The notes: generated by a model from the sequence alone, not told the origin. A DNA stretch of 22,472 nt from Clostridiaceae bacterium (GCA_018378255.1 JAGZXV010000078.1:1-22472), one strand, 5' to 3'. Numbered from the stretch's first letter, positions 14,714 through 22,470 are shown. A program made the numbers and translations.

Positions 14714-15457
14714 ATGAGCGAAAAAGTAAAAGTGAAAGTTAACCATCTTACAAAGAAATTTGGGGATCTGCTGGTTCTTGATGATATGTCTTTCGATGTG
14801 GCGGACGGAGATCTGCTCTGCGTTGTAGGGCCCACCGGCTGCGGAAAAACCACATTTTTAAACAGTCTGACGAAAATATACGATATCACATCAGGAGAAA
14901 TCCTGTTAAACGGGCAGAAAGTAGATCCTAAAACCCAAAATATCGCTTATATCTTCCAGGGCGATTCCACTATGCCGTGGCTCACTGTGGAGGAAAATGT
15001 AAGCTTCGGTCTGGATATCAAAAAAATACCGGAGCAGAAGAAAAAAGAGCAGGTGGAAAAATATCTGGAAATCGTAGGACTGACGAAATTCAGAAAATAC
15101 TATCCCAAACAGCTTTCCGCCAGCATGCTGCAGAGAGTGAGCATTGCCCGGGCATTTGCCACGGAACCGGAACTTCTTTTGATGGATGAACCGTATGGAC
15201 AGCTTGATATTGAGCTGCGTTTTAAACTGGAGGATGAACTGGTAAAACTTTGGCAGCTGACCAAAACGACCGTACTTTTCATCACCCACAACATAGAAGA
15301 GGCGGTATATCTGGGCAATAAAATCATGATTCTGACCAACAAGCCGACAACGGTAAAAACCACGATTATCAATGAGCTGCCCCGTCCAAGAGACATTGCG
15401 GACCCGGAGTTCGTAAAACTCAGAAATGAGGTTACCGAGCTGATTAAATGGTGGTAA
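14714..15457 (+). CDS. ABC transporter ATPase 2 (SsuB/TauB-like, degenerate signature motif)
   Basis: A 247-residue nucleotide-binding subunit. Walker A is G39-P-T-G-C-G-K45-T-T, the Q-loop is Q82, Walker B is LLLMDEP with D158 and E159, and the switch His is H192 (FITHNIEEA). The ABC signature is changed: LSGGM becomes LSASM (134-138), losing both glycines that contact ATP bound to the partner. This protein's own Walker and His residues are intact and would pair with the normal LSGGM of ATPase 1 to make the one canonical site. GGAGAGGTGG precedes ATG 14714, 12 nt after ATPase 1. A 6-bp hairpin (15457-15462/15478-15483) lies in the 66-nt gap before the sulfatases. Confidence 0.9.
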   Translation: MSEKVKVKVNHLTKKFGDLLVLDDMSFDVADGDLLCVVGPTGCGKTTFLNSLTKIYDITSGEILLNGQKVDPKTQNIAYIFQGDSTMPWLTVEENVSFGLDIKKIPEQKKKEQVEKYLEIVGLTKFRKYYPKQLSASMLQRVSIARAFATEPELLLMDEPYGQLDIELRFKLEDELVKLWQLTKTTVLFITHNIEEAVYLGNKIMILTNKPTTVKTTIINELPRPRDIADPEFVKLRNEVTELIKWW

Positions 15458-15523
15458 CCGGCCGGAACATGAACTGTGCCGGTAAGCGTTATGGCGCAGA
15501 AATAAAAAATGACGGAGGATCAG

Positions 15524-16990
15524 ATGAAGGCAATAACAATTATGTACGATTCCCTTAACCGGAACTATCTGCCTTGTTATGGTGATACGGAATCAATAAC
15601 CCCTAATTTTAAACGGCTGGCCGAAAAGACAGTGACCTTTGATAAGTTCTACGTGGGCAGCCTGCCCTGTATCCCGGCCAGAAGGGAGCTGCATACGGGC
15701 CGGTATAATTTTATGCACCGCTGCTGGGGGCCGCTGGAACCGTTTGACGATTCCATGCCCGCCATTTTGGGGGAACACGGCATTTATTCCCACTGCGTGA
15801 CGGATCATGCCCATTACTGGCAGGAGGGAGGCAGTACCTATCACACCAAATTTTCCTCCTGTGAAATGATACGGGGGCAGGAAGGTGATTTCTGGGCGGG
15901 TAAGGTGGACGGTTTTGAGAAAAATCTGGATCTCCACCGCCAGGACGGCATCAACAGGCAGGAAATGCAGGGGGAAGAAAACCACCCCCATTATAAAACC
16001 TACCAGGCGGGAATGAAGTTTCTGGAAGACAATTTCGACAAGGATAACTGGTATCTTCATATAGAATATTTTGACCCCCATGAACCCTATTTTGTGCCGG
16101 ATCAGTATAAAAAAATGTATACGGACCAGGAGGCGGATTTTGACTGGCCGTTTTACGGCGAGGTGGACGAGACGTCCAAAGAAGTAAAAGAAGCCAGGGT
16201 AAACTACCGGGCGGTGCTTTCCATGATGGATGTTTATCTGGGAAAGGTCCTGGATTTTATGGATGCCCACGATATGTGGAAGGATACCATGCTGATCGTC
16301 AATACAGACCATGGATATCTGCTTGGAGAGCATGGGTATTTTGGGAAGAATTATATGCCCAATTATGAGCAGATTACACATACGCCGTTCTTTTTGCATC
16401 ACCCGGATTTGGGATTTGACGGGGAGAGAAGGGAGGAACTGGCGCAGACCATCGATATCGCGCCCACAATCTTAGACTGTTTCCACATAGATAAGCCGAA
16501 AGACATGCTGGGCATGTCGCTGCTTCCGGTGGTATCTGAGCATAAAAAGATCCACGATTACATTTTGTTCGGATATTTTGGAAAGCATGTGAATATTACG
16601 GACGGAAGATATGTGTATATGAGAAGCGGGCGCAGTGCTGAGAAAGGGCTTTTGAACAACTATACCCTGGTGCCGCTGCATATGTTTGAACCGTTTTCCG
16701 TGGCGGAACTGAAAGAGACGGACAAGACTTTGATAGATGAATTTTCATTTACCAAAGGGGCGCCGGTGATGAAGATACCTGCCAGCGGGGCGACTTCACC
16801 GGACAATTCCTGCTACTGGTTTGAACGTCATATGAAATACGGCGACCTGCTGTTTGATCTGGAAGCGGATCCGCAGCAGTTAAATCCGGTCAGCGACCCG
16901 GAAACCGAAGAGCGCATGAAAGAGGCCATGAAACAGCTGATGAAGGAGAATGAAGCGCCGTCTGAACTTTATGAAAGGATCGGTTTATGA
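15524..16990 (+). CDS. Sulfatase 1 (Cys-type, cytoplasmic)
   Basis: A 488-residue member of the type I sulfatase/alkaline phosphatase superfamily, hydrolysing sulfate esters. The formylglycine motif is C49-I-P51-A-R53, followed by ELHTGR. Metal-site residues include D9 near the N-terminus, D262-H263 (NTDHG), D184/H186 (FDPHEP), K275 and H286. The start was placed at ATG 15524 because GGAGG lies 6 nt upstream and MKAITIMYDSLNRN begins directly at the first strand of the fold; an ATG at 15509 lacks a ribosome site. There is no signal peptide. The Cys-type motif needs maturation by a radical SAM anSME in anaerobes; no maturase gene is in this window. It adjoins sulfatase 2 with a 1-nt gap. Confidence 0.9.
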   Translation: MKAITIMYDSLNRNYLPCYGDTESITPNFKRLAEKTVTFDKFYVGSLPCIPARRELHTGRYNFMHRCWGPLEPFDDSMPAILGEHGIYSHCVTDHAHYWQEGGSTYHTKFSSCEMIRGQEGDFWAGKVDGFEKNLDLHRQDGINRQEMQGEENHPHYKTYQAGMKFLEDNFDKDNWYLHIEYFDPHEPYFVPDQYKKMYTDQEADFDWPFYGEVDETSKEVKEARVNYRAVLSMMDVYLGKVLDFMDAHDMWKDTMLIVNTDHGYLLGEHGYFGKNYMPNYEQITHTPFFLHHPDLGFDGERREELAQTIDIAPTILDCFHIDKPKDMLGMSLLPVVSEHKKIHDYILFGYFGKHVNITDGRYVYMRSGRSAEKGLLNNYTLVPLHMFEPFSVAELKETDKTLIDEFSFTKGAPVMKIPASGATSPDNSCYWFERHMKYGDLLFDLEADPQQLNPVSDPETEERMKEAMKQLMKENEAPSELYERIGL

Positions 16991-16991
16991 C

Positions 16992-18488
16992 ATGGGAAGT
17001 AATGAAGCGGCTGATAAACCACTGAATATTATCTGGTTCTGCACAGACCAGCAAAGATGGGATACGATTCACAGTCTAGGAAACCCATATATAAAGACGC
17101 CGAATATTGATAAATTGGTAGAAGAAGGAGTGGCATTTACCAGGGCATATACTCAGGCGCCGATCTGCACACCCAGCCGCTCCTGTTTTCTGACAGGGCG
17201 GTACCCCAGGACTACAAAGGCATTTTTTAATGGAAACGACACTTATTCCAAGGATGAGAAACTGGTGACTAAACTGCTGGCCGACAAAGGGTATACCTGC
17301 GGCCTGGCCGGAAAGCTGCACCTGACATCCGCCCAGGGCAGGATGGAAAACAGGACGGACGACGGATACACCTATATGCAGTGGAGCGAACACCCCAACA
17401 ATGACTGGCCGGGCGGGGAAAATGACTACCAAAACTGGCTGAAGGAAAAAGGGCAGAAATGGGAAGAAATCTATGGCGGCAAATACACCAGCATGGCATC
17501 CTGGCCTCCCACTCCAAACCCCAATTTTACAGGCAAAACAGTGGGTGTCCCGGCTGAATACCATCAGACGACCTGGTGTGTGGAAAAGGCCATAGAATTT
17601 ATTGAACAGAACAGGGGAAAGGGCACGCCGTGGCTGATCAGCCTCAATCCTTACGATCCCCATCCGCCCTTAGATCCGCCTCAGGAGTATAAGGACCGGC
17701 TGAAAATCGAGGATATGCCTCTGCCTCTCTGGAAGGAAGGAGAGCTTTGCAACAAGCCGCCTCACCAGCAGAAGGATTTCTATCAGGGCGGCCAGGACGG
17801 CCAGGCAGAGCCATTTCCCGAATTGAGCGATGACGACAAACGGGAACGTTTCAGGGATTATTATGCGGAAATTGAACTGGTGGATGACCAGTTCGGACGG
17901 CTGATGGATTATCTGGAAAAGACCGGGGAAAAGGACAATACTCTTGTGATCTTCATGAGCGACCATGGGGAGATGAACGGGGATCATGGACTATACTGGA
18001 AAGGGGCTTATTTTTACGAGGCCCTGACCCATATTCCGTTAATCATGTCCTGTCCGTCCAGATTCCCCAAGGGGCTGAAATGCAATGCCCTGGTGGAGTT
18101 AGTTGATATCGCCCCCACCTTGATGGAACTGGCCGGATATGAAGTGCCGTTTTATATGCAGGGAAAGAGCCTGGCGCCCATTCTCACCGGAAAGGCGTCG
18201 CCGGATTACCATAAGGATGCCGTGTATTCGGAATTCTATTACTGTCTGAAAGGAACCCATGAGGATATCTTCGCGACCATGAGGTTTGACGGAAGATATA
18301 AGATTGTAAATTATCATAATAAGGAATTCGGGGAACTGTATGATCTGGAAAAAGATCCGCATGAGTTTGAAAACCTTTGGGATGTGCCGGAGTATGCGGG
18401 GCTGAAGGCGGAGCTGATTAAGAAGAATTTTGATGATGCGGTTATGAAGAATATGGATTATTCGATGAACCGGATTAATGATTATTAA
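16992..18488 (+). CDS. Sulfatase 2 (Cys-type, cytoplasmic)
   Basis: A 498-residue sulfatase, only distantly similar to its neighbour. The formylglycine motif is C59-T-P61-S-R63 followed by SCFLTGRYP. Metal/active-site residues include D19-Q20 (FCTDQQRWD), K108/H110 (GKLHLT), D222/H224 (YDPHPP), D324-H325 (SDHGEMNGDHG), K337 and H347. ATG 16992 lies 1 nt after the sulfatase 1 stop, with AAAGGA upstream inside that gene; earlier in-frame ATGs at 16950 and 16971 lie inside sulfatase 1 and lack a good ribosome site. There is no signal peptide, and MGSNEAADKPLNIIWF leads straight into the fold. It closes the ABC/sulfatase operon before a strong terminator. Two different sulfatases suggest two substrates or two sulfated positions. 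Confidence 0.9.
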   Translation: MGSNEAADKPLNIIWFCTDQQRWDTIHSLGNPYIKTPNIDKLVEEGVAFTRAYTQAPICTPSRSCFLTGRYPRTTKAFFNGNDTYSKDEKLVTKLLADKGYTCGLAGKLHLTSAQGRMENRTDDGYTYMQWSEHPNNDWPGGENDYQNWLKEKGQKWEEIYGGKYTSMASWPPTPNPNFTGKTVGVPAEYHQTTWCVEKAIEFIEQNRGKGTPWLISLNPYDPHPPLDPPQEYKDRLKIEDMPLPLWKEGELCNKPPHQQKDFYQGGQDGQAEPFPELSDDDKRERFRDYYAEIELVDDQFGRLMDYLEKTGEKDNTLVIFMSDHGEMNGDHGLYWKGAYFYEALTHIPLIMSCPSRFPKGLKCNALVELVDIAPTLMELAGYEVPFYMQGKSLAPILTGKASPDYHKDAVYSEFYYCLKGTHEDIFATMRFDGRYKIVNYHNKEFGELYDLEKDPHEFENLWDVPEYAGLKAELIKKNFDDAVMKNMDYSMNRINDY

Positions 18489-18508
18489 CCTAATTATAGC
18501 AGATGAAG

Positions 18509-18550
18509 TTTTGCACAGAAAGAGCATAAGAGTGCCAATGTTGTGCGAAA
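18509..18550 (+). repeat. Imperfect hairpin after sulfatase 2
   Basis: TTTTGCACA (18509-18517) pairs with TGTGCGAAA (18542-18550), with one G-T wobble, around a 24-nt loop. It sits just before the stronger terminator and may add 3'-end protection. Confidence 0.3.
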
Positions 18551-18557
18551 TATGTAG

Positions 18558-18593
18558 AAACCAGCGACAAACGATAGAACTGTCGCTGGTTTT
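18558..18593 (+). terminator. Rho-independent terminator of the ABC/sulfatase operon
   Basis: Perfect 12-bp stem AAACCAGCGACA (18558-18569)/TGTCGCTGGTTT (18581-18592) with an 11-nt loop, ending in a short T-run (GGTTTTAACTG). Confidence 0.82.
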
Positions 18594-18599
18594 AACTGT

Positions 18600-18949
18600 A
18601 TACATAAAAATTATTGCTGAAACCGATCAGCACGATCCTGGTGGCAGTTCACGTCCGGCTTCCATGTGGCCAATGCCCCGGTCCGGCGCAGCCAGGAGAG
18701 ATATCAATTTTTTCTGTAAAATTGAGTAATTTACAAATTTACAAATGTTGCCGGATAATGCGCGTGATAATTCCCACGGCAACGCCGCACTCCTCGTCAA
18801 GCATTAAGACATGTTTGTTTTGTAAGCAGATATTGTATGAAGAAGATCATGTGATTGGATATGTAACTGGTTTATCTGCCCTGAATCGATTCGGACTTGT
18901 TTCCCAAATGCTAAAGCAGAGAACGTTAATGTTCGCGCGGTTTATTGCC
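18600..18949. other. Gene-poor interval, possible decayed sequence
   Basis: A 350-bp stretch with no convincing gene. A long open frame crosses it on the + strand, but it starts at TTG without a ribosome site, mixes GC-rich (18620-18700) and AT-rich segments, and runs into the promoter of the next gene. One hairpin, GTTGCCG (18747-18753)/CGGCAAC (18777-18783), is present. Patchy composition suggests remnants of older coding or mobile DNA, but I recognise no family. Confidence 0.35.
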
Positions 18950-18978
18950 TTGACATATGATTTGAATAGTGATATATT
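18950..18978 (+). promoter_or_regulatory. Promoter of the small-membrane-protein/XRE operon
   Basis: TTGACA (18950-18955), a 17-nt spacer and TATATT (18973-18978): perfect -35, ideal spacing and a 5/6 -10. It is 41 nt before the ATG. Confidence 0.85.
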
Positions 18979-19008
18979 TATAACGTAAAGTGACAATTAT
19001 ATCACTAT
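18966..19008. promoter_or_regulatory. Inverted-repeat operator spanning the -10 box
   Basis: ATAGTGATATA (18966-18976) and TATATCACTAT (18998-19008) are perfect 11-nt inverted arms separated by 21 nt. The left arm overlaps the -10 box and the right arm ends against the ribosome site. An internal GTGACAATTATATCAC gives a second, closer pairing of GTGA/TCAC. This fits autorepression by the XRE protein encoded in the same operon. Confidence 0.65.
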
Positions 19009-19019
19009 GGGAGGTATAT

Positions 19020-19376
19020 ATGAAAAAGAAAAACTTAAAGTATTGCGGCGCTTTTAGTATTTTTGGCTTTCTGGGTTTTCTATATTTTATTAACCAGAAT
19101 GTGAGCTGCTTGTTCTTTTTCAGTTTCTTCTCCTTTTTCAGCTATTTTATTCTCGGAAAACTGCTGGAAGATACGCCCGATGAAAGGTATATTGAAAATT
19201 CCAACAAAGCCAAGGTGAAAACGGCGATGATTCCCATGACCGCGCTGTTTATAATCGGCTGGGGATCATCGATGTTATTTTTTACAAAGGAGTTTGTAGT
19301 TGTAGTTTCTGCGTTGGGATGGTCATTAACCCTTATTGTTTATGCCATATTATTTGCATATTATGAAAAACATTAG
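19020..19376 (+). CDS. Small four-helix membrane protein, DUF3796-like
   Basis: A 118-residue protein with about four hydrophobic segments (residues 8-25, 29-47, 68-88, 92-114) and a charged loop EDTPDERYIENSNKAK in the middle. The Phe/Gly-rich N-terminal half and the DERxxEN...KA loop resemble DUF3796 proteins, which often precede a small XRE regulator in Firmicutes; this is from memory of the family. The function is unknown. ATG 19020 is chosen because GGGAGG lies 5 nt upstream; a further-upstream start at 18990 would fall inside the operator. The next gene starts 13 nt after its stop, so the two are co-transcribed. Confidence 0.75.
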   Translation: MKKKNLKYCGAFSIFGFLGFLYFINQNVSCLFFFSFFSFFSYFILGKLLEDTPDERYIENSNKAKVKTAMIPMTALFIIGWGSSMLFFTKEFVVVVSALGWSLTLIVYAILFAYYEKH

Positions 19377-19389
19377 GAGGGATTGAAAG

Positions 19390-19593
19390 ATGCCGTCTTT
19401 TCAATGCAATCTGAAAAAATACCGCCAGCTTGCCGGGCTTTCCCAGGAGAAACTGGCTGAGACCGTCCATGTGCGGAGGGAGACGATCATACGTTTAGAG
19501 GCAGGAAGGTATAATCCGTCCCTGAAACTGGCCGTTGATATTTCTAAGGCGGTTGGAGCGTCCATTGAAGAACTTTTTATATTTGAGGATTAA
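19390..19593 (+). CDS. Small XRE-family HTH regulator
   Basis: A 67-residue protein that is almost entirely a Cro/CI-type helix-turn-helix: NLKKYRQLAGLSQEKLAETV, then RRETIIRLEAGRYNPSLKLAVDISKAVG and the conserved ending IEELFIFED. It belongs to the small YozG/YvaO-type group that regulates its own operon. TAGGAGGG precedes ATG 19390. It is co-transcribed with the upstream membrane-protein gene, and the inverted repeat over their common promoter is the likely binding site. Its stop overlaps the stop of the convergent nitroreductase gene by a few bases. Confidence 0.88.
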   Translation: MPSFQCNLKKYRQLAGLSQEKLAETVHVRRETIIRLEAGRYNPSLKLAVDISKAVGASIEELFIFED

Positions 19594-20183
19594 GGGTTTC
19601 TCCACTCCACAACATCAACCATATCATTTCTGGGCCTCGGTGAAGGAGCTTCATCGGCATATCCTACAGCCAGTGCGGCAAACAATTCCCCACTTGTACC
19701 CAGCCAGTCACATAATTCTCTATAAGCAAAATAGGTGTCACAGATCCAAAGGCTTCCCAATCCTAACTCAGTTGCAGTTAAAGTCATATTTTCAATAGCA
19801 GCTCCAACAGACTGGGCATTGCATATTTCGTAAATCCGGTCTTCTGCGGAAAGGGTGAGGTTGATATCCATGCCCAGCGGGTTCGTGATAAAAATGACGG
19901 CCGGAGCCTGTTTCATAATGGATAGGGTGTGCTCTGCGCCGCCCAGATGTTTGGAACTTCCCGGGAGAAGCGGATTTACTTGTTCCCTTTCAAGGCCTTT
20001 CTCCATCACCGAAACCATTTCCATTTTTGAATCGCCGGTGACCACTGTGAATTTCCAGGGCTGCCTGTTTTTGGAAGATGGGGCCAAAATCCCTGCTTTT
20101 ATGATCTCCTCAATGATGGATTTAGGTACGCTGTCAGGTTTAAACTTACGGATGCTGCGCCTGTCTGCAATGGCTTTTATCAT
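19590..20183 (-). CDS. Nitroreductase-family FMN-dependent oxidoreductase
   Basis: A 197-residue protein with the usual nitroreductase landmarks: RRSIRKF (8-14) and APSSKNRQPWKF (34-45) for FMN phosphate/ring binding, a mid helix NAQSVGAAIENMTLTATELGLGSLWI, and a C-terminal GYADEAPSPRPR. Such enzymes reduce nitro, quinone or enone groups with NAD(P)H as FMN homodimers; the natural substrate is unknown. AGAGGAGG precedes the start. It lies 87 nt downstream of the LysR gene on the same strand and ends tail-to-tail, with a 4-nt overlap, against the XRE gene. Confidence 0.9.
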   Translation of the reverse strand: MIKAIADRRSIRKFKPDSVPKSIIEEIIKAGILAPSSKNRQPWKFTVVTGDSKMEMVSVMEKGLEREQVNPLLPGSSKHLGGAEHTLSIMKQAPAVIFITNPLGMDINLTLSAEDRIYEICNAQSVGAAIENMTLTATELGLGSLWICDTYFAYRELCDWLGTSGELFAALAVGYADEAPSPRPRNDMVDVVEWRNP

Positions 20184-20270
20184 GTATAATCCTCCTCTGT
20201 TAAAATTAAATATCAGTTCAAAAGTTCATTTTAAAACATTTTACTATAAAAATCCTTAAAATCAAATCCC

Positions 20271-21176
20271 CTAAATCAAATCTTCAAAATACTCCTTAGC
20301 CAGTTCAATAAAATAACTCTCCGCCTTCGTAAAGATCATCCCTTTTCTGAATGCAATGCTTTGGCTCCAGTATTCCTTGGGTTCCAGAGAAAAACAGGCG
20401 GCGCTCTGCTTATCCTTAATGGACGTTTCCATTAAAATGGACGGCCCCACGCCCTGTCTCACCATCTCGTAGGCCGTGGAACTGAGGCTGGTTTCCAACA
20501 TGATTTTAGGCAGGAATCCGGCCTTTATGAAATGGGATTCGGCGATGGAACGCAGTTTTGTATCCTTGGACATGAGGATGAAGGCGTCATTTTTCAGTAA
20601 TTTTAAATCCAGTGACGCATAAGGCTGATTTGGTGGAGCTGCCAAATTTGCTAAAGGATGGTTGAGCGGCAATGCGGTTACTACCTCACATGGCGCAAAG
20701 GAAATGTGTTCTAACTGGGACCGAATGGAGCACTGCCCGATGACGGCGAAGTCAATTTTCCCCTCCGCCACATATTCTTCCAGCTTATTTACATTGCCCT
20801 CCACCAGATTCACCGTGAAATAAGGGTATTTTTCGTGAAATACAGGAAATATCCGGTTGAACATGGCTGCGCCGATTACACGGGTGATCCCCAGGTTTAA
20901 GCATCCCGTCTCGCAGTTGGACAATTCATCCAGAACCTTATAGGTCTGCTTTTTAATCTCAAGTATTTCTTTGGCGGAACGGATATAAACTGCGCCGGCC
21001 TCTGTGGGTATCAGCTTTTTCCTGATTCTTTTAAACAGCGGAAATCCAAGTTCACGTTCCAGGCTTGTCAGATAATGATTCAGCGCCGGCCGGGATATAA
21101 AAAGCAGATCAGCGGCTTTAGAAATGTTCTGTGTCTCCGCTATTGTGGTGATATAAGTAAGCTGTTTTAAGTTCAT
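20271..21176 (-). CDS. LysR-family transcriptional regulator
   Basis: A 301-residue LysR protein. The HTH is in residues 1-60 (MNLKQLTYITTIAETQNISKAADLLFISRPALNHYLTSLE), followed by LFKRIRKKLIPTEAG and an effector domain from about 88 (GCLNLGITRVIGAAMFNRI). ATG 21176 is preferred to the upstream ATG at 21206, because AGGAGGG lies 4 nt before it and the longer form adds 10 unrelated residues. It is divergent from an amidohydrolase gene, the classic arrangement for a LysR activator and its target, with about 148 bp between starts. The downstream nitroreductase may be co-transcribed. Confidence 0.9.
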   Translation of the reverse strand: MNLKQLTYITTIAETQNISKAADLLFISRPALNHYLTSLERELGFPLFKRIRKKLIPTEAGAVYIRSAKEILEIKKQTYKVLDELSNCETGCLNLGITRVIGAAMFNRIFPVFHEKYPYFTVNLVEGNVNKLEEYVAEGKIDFAVIGQCSIRSQLEHISFAPCEVVTALPLNHPLANLAAPPNQPYASLDLKLLKNDAFILMSKDTKLRSIAESHFIKAGFLPKIMLETSLSSTAYEMVRQGVGPSILMETSIKDKQSAACFSLEPKEYWSQSIAFRKGMIFTKAESYFIELAKEYFEDLI

Positions 21177-21228
21177 GAACCCTCCTAAGTGTAATGATTT
21201 TTGCACTATTTTTGGTTATTTATAAAAC

Positions 21229-21257
21229 TTTACAAACACTATTGCTTTCATTATAAT
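21229..21257 (+). promoter_or_regulatory. Promoter of the amidohydrolase gene
   Basis: TTTACA (21229-21234), a 17-nt spacer and TATAAT (21252-21257): a 5/6 -35 and a perfect -10. It lies within the divergent LysR/amidohydrolase intergenic region, the expected place for LysR control. Confidence 0.82.
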
Positions 21258-21324
21258 TTGTTTTAATAGAAATGCAAGCGGATAAAACCTTAAATGCCGC
21301 TGATAAGGAGTGGATGGAAATCGT

Positions 21325-22470
21325 ATGATAGATTTAATGATTAAGAACGGGCGTATTTATGATCCGGGAGAAAAGACTGATTTCATCGGTGATATCGCCG
21401 TTCACAGGGGAAAGATCATTGCCATGGGCCCCGGTCTGGAAATGGAATCGGAAAATGAGGTGAACGCCAAAGGATTTTACGTGGTTCCGGGGCTGATTGA
21501 CGTTCACACGCATATTAACTGGCTTGGCAATTATATCGGTATGCCAGCCGACTTAGCCTGTATTCCCATGGGAGTAACTGCCACAATCGACGCAGGCAGT
21601 TCCGGCGTATCCAATTACCGTTCCCTGCTCCGCTACACAGACACCTGTGAAATGAAAACGAAAATAATGCTTCACGCCAGCGCCGGGGGCCAGATCATGA
21701 CCAAACAATACAGCGAAAATGTGAATCCCGATGTCTGGAATCTGGATTTATTCGAGCGGGCATTTGAAGAATTCGGGGACCGGATCGTGGGCATTAAGCT
21801 GAGGATCAGCAAAAATGTGGTACACGAACTGGGAATGCGCCCCTTAGAAGAAGCTGTCCGCCTGGCGGAACATCTGCACACCAGAATATTTATCCACCCC
21901 ACAGACCCGCCTGTTCCCATGGGAACCGTGGCATCCTATCTCAGAAAAGGTGATGTGATGTGCCATATGTACCATAAGGAAGGATATACGATCTTTGACG
22001 GCGATGACGTGGAGGAAGAAGTGAAAAATGCCAGGAAACGGGGAGTTATCTTCGACGTTTCCCAGGGAAAAGGAAACTTTTCCATCCGCCTTGCCGAAAA
22101 GGCGGTGAAAATAGGATTTTTACCCGATACGGTCAGCACAGATCTGAATATTGAGAACTGGAACAGCCCTCTGGATTTCAGCCTGTTGATGACCATGTCC
22201 AAATTAATGGCCCTGGGAATGGAATTTGACGAAGTGCTGAAAGCTGTGACCGTAAATTCAGCCGAACTATATGGAACTTCGGGAGACATGGGAGTGTTAA
22301 AGGTTGGAACCTGCGCGGATATCACAGTTCTCAGCCTGGAAAACCAGAAGATAGAGTTTACGGATAAATATAACGATAAGGTGATGGGCAAACGGATCAT
22401 AAAGCCCATGGCAACTGTTATCAACGGAAAATTATTATATTGTTCCAGCGATACATTGGCAGTACGGTAA
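21325..22470 (+). CDS. Amidohydrolase/deacetylase-family metallohydrolase (EF_0837/AHA_3915-like)
   Basis: A 381-residue amidohydrolase-superfamily enzyme with an N-terminal beta-strand cap (MIDLMIKNGRIYDPG) and a TIM-barrel metal centre: H61-T-H63 (GLIDVHTHI), K158 as probable carboxylated lysine (VGIKLRIS), H191 (IFIHPTDP), H214 (MCHMYH) and D273 (VSTDLN). The motif set resembles the EF_0837/Atu3266 group of deacetylase-like proteins, some reported to hydrolyse acetylated hydroxy acids; the real substrate is unknown. ATG 21325 is chosen, with AAGGAG rather far upstream (about 14 nt); an in-frame GTG at 21310 is the alternative. It is divergent from a LysR regulator and complete, ending 2 nt before the window edge. 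Confidence 0.82.
   Translation: MIDLMIKNGRIYDPGEKTDFIGDIAVHRGKIIAMGPGLEMESENEVNAKGFYVVPGLIDVHTHINWLGNYIGMPADLACIPMGVTATIDAGSSGVSNYRSLLRYTDTCEMKTKIMLHASAGGQIMTKQYSENVNPDVWNLDLFERAFEEFGDRIVGIKLRISKNVVHELGMRPLEEAVRLAEHLHTRIFIHPTDPPVPMGTVASYLRKGDVMCHMYHKEGYTIFDGDDVEEEVKNARKRGVIFDVSQGKGNFSIRLAEKAVKIGFLPDTVSTDLNIENWNSPLDFSLLMTMSKLMALGMEFDEVLKAVTVNSAELYGTSGDMGVLKVGTCADITVLSLENQKIEFTDKYNDKVMGKRIIKPMATVINGKLLYCSSDTLAVR

Noticed and set aside
18614..18988. 124-codon open frame in the gap after sulfatase 2
   Set aside because: It starts at TTG without a ribosome site, runs through the promoter and operator of the next operon, and shows no recognisable domain.
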